From positions 1,025,517-1,089,516 of the forward strand of contig CP097969.1 in NCBI GenBank assembly GCA_023703575.1: a stretch of 64,000 nucleotides of DNA, given 5' to 3'. This document shows, piece after piece, positions 18,312 through 27,205 of this stretch (position 1 is the first letter of the stretch; each line of letters starts with the position of its first letter). The stretch comes from SAR86 cluster bacterium (GTDB lineage Bacteria > Pseudomonadota > Gammaproteobacteria > Magnimaribacterales > Magnimaribacteraceae). A program made the position numbers and the translations under genes. The notes beneath the pieces are model-generated. The model was not told the origin of the DNA. It did no database searches and worked only from the letters and a program-made list of their open reading frames with translations.

Positions 18312-18662
18312 TCACCAGATTATTATTATGGCCCAAGTCAACACGAGGGCTATTATGCCAGCAACAATACCTCTAAAAATAACATATAAAGCTCTGCCTA
18401 AATTCCCAAATATTCTTGGTGTAAGGTAATCACTTGCTACAGCCCAAGTACCCAACCAAGTATGAACTGCAAAAGCCATAAAGAATAGCGATGTAAGTAT
18501 TTTATTTATTGTATTGCCAAAAAATGCTGACCATTGATTAAAATTCACTTCATCTGTAATTAAAATAAAACCGCTCAGATAAAGAGTAAAGAGTAGAAGA
18601 AAAACAGCACATATTCTTACAGTTAGAAATTCTATAGATCCATGTCCAAGTCTTCTAAACAT
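18312..18662 (-). CDS. sdhD: Succinate dehydrogenase membrane anchor subunit
   Basis: Membrane anchor that binds heme b and ubiquinone with SdhC. The ATG at 18662 ([12 protein letters not shown]) is chosen because it lies 2 bp after the sdhC stop and gives 116 residues; longer versions would overlap sdhC. There are three hydrophobic helices. AVHTWLG carries the probable heme-ligand histidine, and the SDY that follows eleven residues later matches the quinone-site Asp-Tyr pair of E. coli SdhD. Sequence identity in this family is low, so the call also rests on position. Confidence 0.92.
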   Translation of the reverse strand: MFRRLGHGSIEFLTVRICAVFLLLFTLYLSGFILITDEVNFNQWSAFFGNTINKILTSLFFMAFAVHTWLGTWAVASDYLTPRIFGNLGRALYVIFRGIVAGIIALVLTWAIIIIW

Positions 18663-18664
18663 AT

Positions 18665-19051
18665 CTAAAAGATATTGAAAATAAATAAAATTGCTAAAAG
18701 GAAGGTCGCGCCAAAAACTACCCAAGACAAGATTCTTCCAGACTCTAAGGTTTCACCTATTCCAAAAGCATCGCTCAGAAGTTTCTTTAAACCTGCGAGC
18801 AGATGATAACTAAATCCTACTAAAAAAAGATAAATCATAATCTTCAAAATAATAGAAGTTTGGTAAAGACTGGAAAGTAATGAAAAACTCTCCTCTGACT
18901 TTAGAGAAATGCTAAGCATCCATACAATTAGTGGAAAACTAAAAAAAATTGCCACACCAGATATTCGGTGGAGTATAGAAGAAACTCCTATAATGGGCAG
19001 GCTAATGGTTAGTAAATTGAGATTTACTGGTCGATTATCGTTTTCAGTCAC
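18665..19051 (-). CDS. sdhC: Succinate dehydrogenase cytochrome b556 subunit
   Basis: Second membrane anchor of complex II. 128 residues with three helices. RPVNLNL near the N-terminus, followed by SSILHRISG, is the SdhC signature including quinone-site Ser and Arg; YHLLAGLKKL carries the heme-ligand histidine. It starts with GTG at 19051 and has only a weak ribosome binding site. First gene of the sdhCDAB unit, about 40 nt downstream of a consensus -10 box. gltA, the usual divergent neighbour, is not here. Confidence 0.93.
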   Translation of the reverse strand: MTENDNRPVNLNLLTISLPIIGVSSILHRISGVAIFFSFPLIVWMLSISLKSEESFSLLSSLYQTSIILKIMIYLFLVGFSYHLLAGLKKLLSDAFGIGETLESGRILSWVVFGATFLLAILFIFNIF

Positions 19052-19096
19052 TTGTCTATTTAAGAATCTGCTTTCTGAGCGCGTAAAAGCTTGGCT

Positions 19097-19126
19097 ATTA
19101 TAGTTATTTGGAGTGGCAAATACCAG
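19097..19126 (-). promoter_or_regulatory. Probable promoter of sdhCDAB
   Basis: A perfect TATAAT (19097-19102, minus strand) lies 46 bp before the sdhC GTG. The -35 position at 17 bp spacing reads TGGTAT, a weak match, so expression may need an activator or rely on the strong -10. No other consensus -10 occurs in the 83 bp gap. Confidence 0.5.
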
Positions 19127-19134
19127 ATTCCTGA

Positions 19135-20370
19135 TTAAATTAATTGTTCTAATTTTTTTATTAAAATTGCTAAGATTATAAAAAGCGGAAGTATAAAAAT
19201 AAATGGTAAATTCATTGAGATGCTGTAAAGAAATCCACTTATAAAAGGCCCAAGAGCAAATCCAATGCCTGGCGCAATCATTGCCAGACCAACAGCCGCT
19301 CCTTGGTTGTCTTTATCTGCATTCAAAGAAGCTGCAGATGTATATCCTGGGGAAGCAAGACCCATTCCAAGACCCATTAGAGCCATTCCTAAGTAAAGAA
19401 ACAAGAAATTCGGTGACAAAATGATGGATAAACAACTTAATATGAAAAGAGGAAGTGAGAATTTTATTAAGTTTAAAGGATTGCCTTTGTATTTTTGGAC
19501 AAATGTTAATTGAGAAACGATAGCCATAAATGCCATAGTTCCTAATAGCAATGCTGTAGTTTGCGCTGTCTCATCCAGGCTTACATCAAATCTATCCTGA
19601 ACATAATAGGCAGTAATTGATTGCACTAAAGCAAAAGCCGTAAAAATAATCACGCCAATTGAAATAAGTATCTTTAAGTTTCTGTCAAAGACAACCTTTT
19701 GTCTTACAACGGCTGTATTTAACGATACTGGCTTGTTTGGTAGGAATAAATACACAAGAAATGTCGCAATTGCCATGACGAAAGACATCACAATAAGTGG
19801 AGTCAGAAGCCCAAATTCAGGTATCTGAACATTAAAAATATTAATACCTACCAAAGAACCTACCATGACAGGACCTAATATAGTTCCGATATTATTTGCC
19901 GCTCCGAACTTCCCCATTCCAGATGACCTTTCTTCTTCTGAAGTAACATCAGCGACGTAGGCTCCAGAGGCTGGCCTTGAAGCAGCTCCAATTGCAGAAT
20001 TAACTATACGAGCCATCAACAAAATTAATAGTAAAGATAAGCCTGTAAAAGTACCTATCAAGCCTAATGATGCAGAATAAAGGAATAGAATATTTGATAA
20101 TACATAACCAAACAAGCCAATAAGAAGGACTGCCTTTCTACCTATTCTGTCACTTAGTTTTCCCCAAAAAGGGGTAAATACGATAAACATTGCAGCAGAA
20201 ATAGATACCACCGTATTAATCTCCACCTCGGTGAAGTTAAACTCTCTGCCGATAATAGGCATCGTTTGCCAATACACTGATTGCCCCATGCTCACAAATA
20301 AAATTATAAGCATGAGTATGGAGAGAATCTTTGCGTTATTTTCTTCTTGGGACGCTCTGTTGAGTTCCAT
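19135..20370 (-). CDS. MFS transporter (drug:H+ antiporter-1 like)
   Basis: Inner-membrane secondary transporter. 411 residues with about twelve helices. The MFS loop 2-3 motif is present as GKLSDRIGRKAVL (about 67-79), and a second-half counterpart is weaker. The helix 5 region (GTILGPVMVG) resembles the antiporter motif C, which suggests export. The ATG overlaps the oligopeptidase stop by one base (TAATG). Substrate unknown; a peptide or drug exporter are both possible given the neighbour. Confidence 0.87.
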   Translation of the reverse strand: MELNRASQEENNAKILSILMLIILFVSMGQSVYWQTMPIIGREFNFTEVEINTVVSISAAMFIVFTPFWGKLSDRIGRKAVLLIGLFGYVLSNILFLYSASLGLIGTFTGLSLLLILLMARIVNSAIGAASRPASGAYVADVTSEEERSSGMGKFGAANNIGTILGPVMVGSLVGINIFNVQIPEFGLLTPLIVMSFVMAIATFLVYLFLPNKPVSLNTAVVRQKVVFDRNLKILISIGVIIFTAFALVQSITAYYVQDRFDVSLDETAQTTALLLGTMAFMAIVSQLTFVQKYKGNPLNLIKFSLPLFILSCLSIILSPNFLFLYLGMALMGLGMGLASPGYTSAASLNADKDNQGAAVGLAMIAPGIGFALGPFISGFLYSISMNLPFIFILPLFIILAILIKKLEQLI

Positions 20371-22499
20371 TAATTAGAATCCAGCCTTAGAAGGAAAGCA
20401 TATTCCATAGCTAACTCTTTTAGACTTTCAAATCTACCACTTACACCACTGTGTCCTGCTGTCATATTAACCTTCATCAAAATGGGGTTTTTACCTTTGT
20501 TGTAATCTCTTAACTTAGCAACATATTTAGCTGGTTCATAATACTGAACTTGAGAGTCCCATAAACCAGCAGTCACTAAAATGCTGGGGTATTCATGTTC
20601 AGAAATATTATCATAAGGCGAATACTGCAAGATGTATTCAAATTCTTCTTTAATGTCTGGATTACCCCATTCGCTATATTCTCCAGTTGTTAGAGGAATA
20701 CTTGGATCAGACATAGTAGTGATAACATCAACAAAAGGAACATTAGAAATAATGCCTTTGTAGAGGTTAGGTTCCATGTTCACAATGGCACCCATCAATA
20801 ATCCGCCAGCACTGCCTCCGCCAGCATAGATTCTGTCTTTATTTCCATAACCTTTATTGACCAGTCCTTTCGTTACATCAATGAAGTCATAAAAAGTATT
20901 CAATTTGTTGAAGATTTTTCCTTCTTCATACCAAGACCTTCCTAATTCTTGACCACCTCTAACGTGCGCAATTGCAAAAATAAATCCTCTATCGAGCAAC
21001 GAAAGTCTTGAAGAACTAAATCCTGCGTCAATGGAATTTCCATAGGAGCCATAACCGTAAAGAAAAATAGGATTCTCATTTTTTTTAAATTTATTTTTTT
21101 TATAAACGATAGAAACGGGAACTTTAGTGCCATCCCTTGCGGTAATGAACTCTCTTTCTACCTTGTAATCGCTACTTGAAAAAACTCCTTTAACTTCTGC
21201 CTGTTTGAGAAGTCTTTTGCGACCATTTGATAACACTACAGAAAATAAACTGTCAGGCGTTCGCATACTTGAATAACCAAAATAGAATCTATCGACGTAA
21301 TATTCTGGATTCGAAGCTAAATAAGCTGTGTAGGTAGGATCATTAAAGTTAATTTCTTTAACTGCTTTTGATTCTTTATGTAGAATTTTAAGCTTTCTCA
21401 GACCATTTTCTCTTTCCATGATGATTAGGTGATTTGGAAATGGTATTACTGATTGAAGTAAAACTTGTTCTCTGTGTGGAATTAACTCTTTCCATTTATT
21501 TTTATCGGAAGAATTATTTAAATCAGTTTCAAGCAAACGGAAGTTTAAAGCTTTCCAATTTGACTCTATCAGAAATCTTGTGCTAGCTGGATCATGATCT
21601 ATAGAATAAAGATGATCTTGTTCCCTAGGCAAAAAGATTTGTGGAGTCATATATGGACTATCTGACTTTATTAGACGAACTTCTGAACTAGTTGTAGAAG
21701 AAATATTTATTTCTATGTATTCCATTGATCGCGTATTACCAACCGAAAGATAGAATGTAGTATCTTTTTCTTCGTAAATGGCTACATCTTTATCTTGAGA
21801 CGTTCCTATCTCGTGTCTAAATAACTTATAAGGCAGAAGAGTTTCCTCATCTCTGATCACATAAAAAAGGTATTTTCCATCTGAAGACCAAGCCATATCT
21901 CCAGAAGTATTTTCAATGAAAAAACTTGAGATTTCTTCATTTTCTAGATCTTTAAATTTTATTCTGTATTGCCGCCTACCACTTGTATCTTCAGCATAAG
22001 CTATCAGATTTTCTTTAGGAGAAATACTCCAATTGGCTAACTGATAAAAATCCTTATTTTTGGCTAGTTCATTTACATCAAGTAAAATTTTTTCTTCAGA
22101 ATTTTTATCTTTTCTTCTAATGTAGATGCCGTGCTCATTCCCTTGTTTGTAACGTCTAAAATATTCGTAATTTTTTAATCTAACTGGAACAGAATCTTCA
22201 TTCTTAGGGATACGATCAGTTATTTCTTCAAAAAGAGCTTTCCTATTGTCATTTCCTGAAACAAACCAATTTTCAAGGTAACTATTTTCTTCATTTAGAT
22301 GAGCAATGATCTCGGGATCTTTTCTAGAATCATCCCGCATCCAATAATAGTTATCGACCCTTTTGACTCCATGAGCTTCAAAGGTTACAGGTAGTTTTTT
22401 TGGAGAGGGTTTTAAATCTTTCAAGGTTTCAATCTTGTTTTCACTAGTAAATAGCAAGGTCGTGAAGATTAACAGAAAAGTAAGAAGATACTTAATCAT
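20370..22499 (-). CDS. Oligopeptidase B-type serine peptidase (S9A), with signal peptide
   Basis: Prolyl-oligopeptidase family enzyme, closest to oligopeptidase B, which cleaves small peptides after basic residues. 709 residues: a hydrophobic leader (about 1-18), a beta-propeller region to about 430, then an alpha/beta hydrolase. The catalytic triad is readable at about S563 (GGGSAGG), D648 (LWDSQV) and H683 (AGHSG), with the same inter-residue spacing as E. coli PtrB. Unlike cytoplasmic PtrB it has a cleavable-looking signal, so it may act in the periplasm on peptides. It is coupled to the downstream MFS gene and lies 4 bp after der. Confidence 0.9.
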   Translation of the reverse strand: MIKYLLTFLLIFTTLLFTSENKIETLKDLKPSPKKLPVTFEAHGVKRVDNYYWMRDDSRKDPEIIAHLNEENSYLENWFVSGNDNRKALFEEITDRIPKNEDSVPVRLKNYEYFRRYKQGNEHGIYIRRKDKNSEEKILLDVNELAKNKDFYQLANWSISPKENLIAYAEDTSGRRQYRIKFKDLENEEISSFFIENTSGDMAWSSDGKYLFYVIRDEETLLPYKLFRHEIGTSQDKDVAIYEEKDTTFYLSVGNTRSMEYIEINISSTTSSEVRLIKSDSPYMTPQIFLPREQDHLYSIDHDPASTRFLIESNWKALNFRLLETDLNNSSDKNKWKELIPHREQVLLQSVIPFPNHLIIMERENGLRKLKILHKESKAVKEINFNDPTYTAYLASNPEYYVDRFYFGYSSMRTPDSLFSVVLSNGRKRLLKQAEVKGVFSSSDYKVEREFITARDGTKVPVSIVYKKNKFKKNENPIFLYGYGSYGNSIDAGFSSSRLSLLDRGFIFAIAHVRGGQELGRSWYEEGKIFNKLNTFYDFIDVTKGLVNKGYGNKDRIYAGGGSAGGLLMGAIVNMEPNLYKGIISNVPFVDVITTMSDPSIPLTTGEYSEWGNPDIKEEFEYILQYSPYDNISEHEYPSILVTAGLWDSQVQYYEPAKYVAKLRDYNKGKNPILMKVNMTAGHSGVSGRFESLKELAMEYAFLLRLDSN

Positions 22500-22503
22500 T
22501 ATT

Positions 22504-23883
22504 TTATTTTTTTCTCCGCTTTATCATCCTTTTTCTCTTTTTTAATTGTCGTTCGTTTAATTGATTAGGTTTATTTTTGAAAGGATTTGCTTGGTCTTTA
22601 TAGACTACTTCAAGTGGAGTAGATCCTAATTCAAGTTCATTCCTAAAATAGTTTTCCAAATATCGTGTATAGCTATCTTGGATTTGCTTAAGGTTATTAC
22701 CATGAATGATAATTCTTGGAGGATTCTTCCCGCCAGAATGCGCATATCTTAATTTAGGTCTAAATCTCCCCGACATGGCAGGTTGTTGATTATAAATTGC
22801 AGACTTCAGTATTTTATTAATAATGGATGTATCTAAATCTCTTAGTGATTCTTTATAAATAGTATCTGTCAATTTAAGGAGTTTTTTCAGACCTCTTTTA
22901 TTTTTTGCTGAAATGTAATGCAATTTTATATAACTAGCGAATTTTAGTTTTCGATTAATCTTGCTTTCAAGATTTTCTCTATCCTGCTTACTCAGAAGAT
23001 CAATTTTATTGGCGACCACAAGAACAGGTCGACCTATGGCCAATGTTAGTCCTAACAAATGTATATCTTGATCAACAATATTTTCGGAAGCATCTATTAG
23101 AATAACGACTAGATCTGCCCTTTTTATTGAATCGACTGATTTTGACACAGAAAATTTTTCTGTCTCTTCTTTGATAGACCGCTTTCGCCTCATTCCGGCT
23201 GTGTCAATCAAGGTAAATTTTTTACTCCCAGTTTCCAGCGGTACATCAATAGAATCTCTAGTAGTACCCGATTGCGAAGAGACAACTAACCTCTCTTTCC
23301 CGATTAAAGCATTTACTAGAGTTGATTTACCAGCATTTGGTCTTCCAATTATTGAAATTTTTATTGAGTTATCTTGATTGATAGAATCTTCAGTTATATA
23401 TATTTCGTCATAAGCGCTCAATAAATCACGTAAATCTCCAAATCCTTTATTATGAGATGCAGATAAAAAAATTGATTTTTTAAATCCTAAACTATTGAAT
23501 TCTGCTGAAGACTCTTCAAGCCTTGAATTGTCGGCTTTATTTATCAATAAAGTAATTTCTTTATTTTGCTTTCTAAGAGACTTGGCAATTTCTTTATCTG
23601 TTGGCAAAAGGCCATCGATTGCATCAACAACGAACAGAAGATAGTCCGCCTCCTCAATAGCTAAATCTGTCTGTTCTTTAATAGCTTGAGACATATCATC
23701 GGTATCCTCATTCAAGCCTCCGGTGTCGATTAGAGTTAACTGGCTATCTTTTAGACGACCATATTTTCTGTCTCTAGTTAACCCTGAAAAATCTGCAACA
23801 ATAGCTGACTTTGAGGCCGTTAAGATATTAAAAATTGTCGATTTCCCCACATTAGGGCGACCAACAATTGCTACAACAGACAT
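22504..23883 (-). CDS. der: GTPase Der (EngA), ribosome assembly
   Basis: Double-GTPase needed for 50S subunit maturation. 459 residues: G domain 1 with GRPNVGKST (8-16), DTGGLN and NKAD; G domain 2 with GRPNAGKST, DTAGMRRK and NKIDLL; a C-terminal KH-like domain ending in a very basic KKRKRMIKRRKK tail. The switch motifs are intact. Upstream on the same strand, 24 bp away, is the tail end of bamB, the normal neighbour of der in gammaproteobacteria. The bulk of bamB and any promoter are cut off by the breakpoint near 24000. Confidence 0.97.
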   Translation of the reverse strand: MSVVAIVGRPNVGKSTIFNILTASKSAIVADFSGLTRDRKYGRLKDSQLTLIDTGGLNEDTDDMSQAIKEQTDLAIEEADYLLFVVDAIDGLLPTDKEIAKSLRKQNKEITLLINKADNSRLEESSAEFNSLGFKKSIFLSASHNKGFGDLRDLLSAYDEIYITEDSINQDNSIKISIIGRPNAGKSTLVNALIGKERLVVSSQSGTTRDSIDVPLETGSKKFTLIDTAGMRRKRSIKEETEKFSVSKSVDSIKRADLVVILIDASENIVDQDIHLLGLTLAIGRPVLVVANKIDLLSKQDRENLESKINRKLKFASYIKLHYISAKNKRGLKKLLKLTDTIYKESLRDLDTSIINKILKSAIYNQQPAMSGRFRPKLRYAHSGGKNPPRIIIHGNNLKQIQDSYTRYLENYFRNELELGSTPLEVVYKDQANPFKNKPNQLNERQLKKRKRMIKRRKK

Positions 23884-23907
23884 GACTAATTAAATACCTT
23901 TGAATCT

Positions 23908-24006
23908 TCATTTAATGGATAGCTTTTGAACACGTCCGGAGGTATCAACTATTAAAAGGTTATTTCCTACTGACTCAATTTCACGGGTTATACCGAAGAT
24001 GGGGTT
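23908..24006 (-). pseudogene. bamB: C-terminal remnant of BamB (outer-membrane assembly lipoprotein)
   Basis: Reading the minus strand up from a TGA at 23908, about 32 codons look coding: NPIFGITREIESVG, then NNLLIVDTSGRVQKLSIK. This resembles the last blade of a PQQ-type beta-propeller, as in BamB, whose gene normally sits directly upstream of der. Beyond about 24006 the frame turns into the antisense of the korA fragment. About 350 residues of BamB are therefore missing. The name rests on position and a short propeller-like tail, so it is probable rather than certain. Confidence 0.6.
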
Positions 24007-24010
24007 AAAA
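23971..24010. other. Head-to-head breakpoint joining bamB and korA fragments
   Basis: Left of this interval the minus strand codes for the end of bamB; right of it the plus strand codes for the end of a 2-oxoacid:acceptor oxidoreductase alpha subunit. Both genes are truncated at their 5' sides at the same place, in opposite orientations. The two open frames overlap over roughly 23986-24006, so the exact junction cannot be set by eye. No insertion sequence or direct repeat is visible here. Confidence 0.65.
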
Positions 24011-24438
24011 ATGCTGAAATGCTTACTAGACTGGTAAAGAAATTTCAAACAGCATCTTCTTTAGTTCCTAGTCCAGTATTTAATCAAGAAAAGAATACTA
24101 GTTCGATGGGAATTATTTATTTCGGAAGTACTGATTGCTCTATGCAAGAGGCTTTAGATGTCCTGGATGAACAGAATTTAAGTATTGATGCAATGAGAAT
24201 TAGAGCTTTCCCATTTAATCTTGAAGTTTGGGAATTTATTGAGGATCATGATCTTCTTTTTATAGTTGAACAAAATAGAGACGGTCAAATGAGAACATTA
24301 ATTATGGCAGAAGGTGGAATAATTCCTGACAAGCTTGTATCGATACTTTGTTTTGATGGCCAACCTATAACCGCTGAACATATTATAAATAAAATAAATG
24401 CCCATATATCGGGTAAACCGGCATTAGCTGTATCTTAA
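23986..24438 (+). pseudogene. korA: 2-oxoacid:acceptor oxidoreductase alpha subunit, C-terminal fragment
   Basis: Coding sequence recognisable from GYTEDG (23986) through MLTRLVKKFQTA, LVPSPVF, GIIYFGST, MRIRAFPF, VVEQNRDGQ-like (here IVEQNRDGQMRTLI) and FDGQPITAEHI. This is the end of the ~600-residue KorA of aerobic bacteria, so about 450 residues (gamma domain and pyruvate-binding part) are missing. In-frame TGA at 23971 and TAA at 23953 block the frame upstream, and the other two frames show no KorA-like sequence. An ATG at 24019 would give 139 residues, but such a fragment is unlikely to work alone. korB follows after 9 bp. Confidence 0.8.
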
Positions 24439-24447
24439 GGAAATTAA

Positions 24448-25503
24448 ATGACTTATATAGTAAAACCAAAAAATCACCATCCTCTTCTTGAAAAAAATGA
24501 TTTGGGCCTAACACGTAGAGACTATGAAGGTGCCGTTTCTACACTTTGCGCTGGATGTGGGCATGACTCAATAAGCTCAGCAATAGTTGAGGCTTGCTTC
24601 CAACTCAGTATAGAATCTTATAAGGTTGCAAAATTGTCAGGTATAGGTTGTTCATCTAAAGCTCCTGCATACTTTTTGAATCAATCTCATGGATTCAATT
24701 CAGTGCATGGGAGAATGCCATCAATCGCCACCGGTGCAGCTATGGCTAATCATGAGCTGCTATATTTAGGAATTTCTGGAGATGGAGACAGCGCATCAAT
24801 AGGTATTGGTCAATTTATTCACTGTGCCAGAAGGCAGCTTAATATGACATATATAGTCGAAAATAATGGTACTTACGGACTTACAAAAGGTCAATTCTCA
24901 GCTACAAATGATTTGGAGTCTAAAAGTAAGTATGGAGATGACAACTTATTTCCTTCAATAGATTTGCCTTCCATGGCCATTCAGTTAGGCGCAAGTTTTG
25001 TAGCAAGAAGCTTTTCGGGAGACAAAGATCAATTAGTACCTCTGCTAAAAGCTGCCCTTTCCCATAAAGGTTTCTCTTTTTTAGACATAATTTCTCCTTG
25101 TGTAACCTTCAATAATCATAATTCTTCAACTAAGAGTTATGACTACATCAGAGAACATAATGATGCCTTGTCTAGACCTGACTTTGTACCTTCAGGAAGG
25201 GAAATACTCACTGATTATCCAAGAGGGTCTTCGGTGGATGTTCCTTTGCATGATGGTTCATTACTTACTCTTGAAAAAATCTCCGAGAACTACGACCCTG
25301 CAGACAAAATCAAAGCTATTCAAAATATTCAAGAGTCTCAAAGAGATGGAAAGGTTCTAACAGGTCTTCTTTACGCTGATCCAGAAGCGAAGGACTTAAA
25401 AGAAATTTTAAATGTCTCTGATAAACCTTTAAATGAGATGAATCTTAATGATCTATGTCCTGGTTCAGAAAAATTAAAGGATATAAATTCTGGTCTCAAA
25501 TAG
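24448..25503 (+). CDS. korB: 2-oxoacid (2-oxoglutarate) : ferredoxin oxidoreductase subunit beta
   Basis: Thiamine-diphosphate-binding subunit of a CoA-acylating 2-oxoacid oxidoreductase, most likely making succinyl-CoA from 2-oxoglutarate. 351 residues, full length. CAGCGHDSI carries cysteine ligands near the 4Fe-4S cluster, and GDGDSASIG with NNGTYGLTKGQ is the TPP/Mg signature. AGGA precedes the ATG by 7 bp. The alpha partner immediately upstream is truncated. 2-oxoglutarate rather than pyruvate preference is inferred from the similarity to KorB and from the missing sucAB; it is not proven by a motif. Confidence 0.9.
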   Translation: MTYIVKPKNHHPLLEKNDLGLTRRDYEGAVSTLCAGCGHDSISSAIVEACFQLSIESYKVAKLSGIGCSSKAPAYFLNQSHGFNSVHGRMPSIATGAAMANHELLYLGISGDGDSASIGIGQFIHCARRQLNMTYIVENNGTYGLTKGQFSATNDLESKSKYGDDNLFPSIDLPSMAIQLGASFVARSFSGDKDQLVPLLKAALSHKGFSFLDIISPCVTFNNHNSSTKSYDYIREHNDALSRPDFVPSGREILTDYPRGSSVDVPLHDGSLLTLEKISENYDPADKIKAIQNIQESQRDGKVLTGLLYADPEAKDLKEILNVSDKPLNEMNLNDLCPGSEKLKDINSGLK

Positions 25504-25505
25504 AT

Positions 25506-26222
25506 CTAGATGACTCCCAGTCTCTTTGCCATTATTTGATAAGACTCAACAACATCACCCAGTCCTTGTCTGAATCTGTCTTTATCAAGTTTCTCTCTAG
25601 TTTCTTCATCCCAAACTCTGCAACCATCTGGAGTAAATTCATCTCCTAATAGAAGCTCACCTTTGAAATCTCCAAACTCTAATTTGTAATCAACTAAAAT
25701 CATCCCAGCTTCGGAAAATAACTTCTTCAACGCATTATTAACTTGAAAAGTCTTTGTTTGCATTTGAGTCACTTGATCTTCAGTAGCCCAACCAAAAGAT
25801 TTAATATGGTATTCATTTATCATTGGATCGCCAAGTTCGTCATCTTTATAAAAGAATTCAAATGTAGGAGGATTTAAGTCCACCCCCTCCTCCAAACCTA
25901 GTCTTTTACAAATACTTCCAGCAGCTACATTTCTTACAACACACTCTACAGGTGCCATTTCAAGTCTTTTAACCAGACTATCTGTTTCACTTATGAGTTT
26001 TTCAAAGTGAGTAGGAATTCCTTCCCCTTCAAGATACTCCATTATGAAGGCATTAAATTTGTTATTAATGGTCCCTTTCCCATCTAAACTTTCAATCTTC
26101 TTGCCATCGAATGCAGAGGTATCATCTCGATAATGCATAATGAGGTAATCTGATTCACTAGACTCATACAAAGATTTAGCCTTTCCGGTAGTAATGAGTT
26201 CGCCTTTTTCAATATTTTCCAT
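25506..26222 (-). CDS. purC: Phosphoribosylaminoimidazole-succinocarboxamide synthase
   Basis: Joins aspartate to CAIR in purine synthesis. 238 residues, the usual length. Recognisable blocks are GKAKSLYES near the N-terminus, [25 protein letters not shown] and [10 protein letters not shown]. It ends 2 bp from the convergent korB. dapA-bamC-purC is the standard gammaproteobacterial order, with 5 bp between bamC and purC here in transcription order. Confidence 0.97.
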   Translation of the reverse strand: MENIEKGELITTGKAKSLYESSESDYLIMHYRDDTSAFDGKKIESLDGKGTINNKFNAFIMEYLEGEGIPTHFEKLISETDSLVKRLEMAPVECVVRNVAAGSICKRLGLEEGVDLNPPTFEFFYKDDELGDPMINEYHIKSFGWATEDQVTQMQTKTFQVNNALKKLFSEAGMILVDYKLEFGDFKGELLLGDEFTPDGCRVWDEETREKLDKDRFRQGLGDVVESYQIMAKRLGVI

Positions 26223-26227
26223 AAAAT

Positions 26228-27205
26228 TTAAGATAATGATTGGTTTATCTCTGAAAGAAGCTCGCGCTCATAAGCTTGAGCTTCCTCCGCATCTGTACTT
26301 ATTGTAACTCTACATGTGTTTTCATCAATTTTTGTAACTAAGATTCTAAAGTCTCCATTAAATGAATTTCCAGAAAAGATTCTTCTAATAAAACCCTTTT
26401 GATCTTCTCTAGAAAAGTTTACGTAAAAAACTCCTTCATCTCTGTCAAGGTCATTTACATTGATTAAAGCTTCCTTTAATGCTCTATCAACAGCTGCCCA
26501 AGCACGCGCATACTCTAGGTTGAGCTCTATAAAACTCTCTTGACTGTCATCTTGAATGAGGGCAGCTTTCTGGCCATAATTCAAGTTTAAGGCTACCAAT
26601 GAGGTACCTCCGCTTGGCGGAGTAGTAGCGAAGTAATCCAATACCTTTCGCATAGTTTCTTCCTCAAGATTATTGTCCCCCACTACTCGCACCCATTGAC
26701 CATCAATTTCTTCTAAATGAGAAACAAAAATTTCGGAGCTAGCTTGTCTAATTCCATGTTCAACTTTCATAACAAGTTTGGACTTTATTTCGCTATCTCC
26801 GATATTAGTAATCTCAATAATTCCTGATGTAGGATCTGATTTTGCCAGGTTATAACCACTTGTAATCCAAAAATCATTCATCATTGGCCATGCACTACTG
26901 GGCAAAGTTTCAACATAGACCCATCTAATTTCACCTAATTTATGCATCCTTACCTCATTAGAGGTACCTGAAGAAAATACTTGTTGTGGCATTGGGATGT
27001 TATATTCATTTCCAACAGTCTCAGGGTTTGAAGAATTAATGGGGTAGTAATCAATGATCGGTCTAGTGGTCAAATTTTCTGGTAACTTTAATGACTTTTC
27101 TTGTCTTTCTTTCAGGTAGTCATTCTTGTGATCAGTTAAAAGGTAACTACAAGAACTTAAAAAGACAGAAACCATCAGTACGTATGTAAATTTATTCATA
27201 TTCAC
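26228..27205 (-). CDS. bamC: Outer membrane assembly lipoprotein BamC
   Basis: Accessory lipoprotein of the Bam complex that inserts outer-membrane beta-barrels. 325 residues. A signal peptide with lipobox (FLSSC, acylated cysteine about residue 19) begins the protein, followed by the unstructured N-terminal stretch and two helix-grip domains ([19 protein letters not shown] marks the first). A GTG at 27205 overlapping the dapA TAG by one base, or an ATG at 27199, are equally possible starts. Family similarity is modest, but position between dapA and purC makes the call firm. Confidence 0.9.
   Translation of the reverse strand: MNMNKFTYVLMVSVFLSSCSYLLTDHKNDYLKERQEKSLKLPENLTTRPIIDYYPINSSNPETVGNEYNIPMPQQVFSSGTSNEVRMHKLGEIRWVYVETLPSSAWPMMNDFWITSGYNLAKSDPTSGIIEITNIGDSEIKSKLVMKVEHGIRQASSEIFVSHLEEIDGQWVRVVGDNNLEEETMRKVLDYFATTPPSGGTSLVALNLNYGQKAALIQDDSQESFIELNLEYARAWAAVDRALKEALINVNDLDRDEGVFYVNFSREDQKGFIRRIFSGNSFNGDFRILVTKIDENTCRVTISTDAEEAQAYERELLSEINQSLS

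Noticed and set aside
19135-20370. Specific drug-resistance name for the MFS gene (for example tetA)
   Set aside because: Only general MFS motifs are readable; substrate specificity cannot be inferred.
23884-23985. Possible frameshifted N-terminal part of korA upstream of 23986
   Set aside because: All three plus-strand frames were read; stops are frequent and no KorA-like sequence was found. The minus strand reads as the BamB tail instead.
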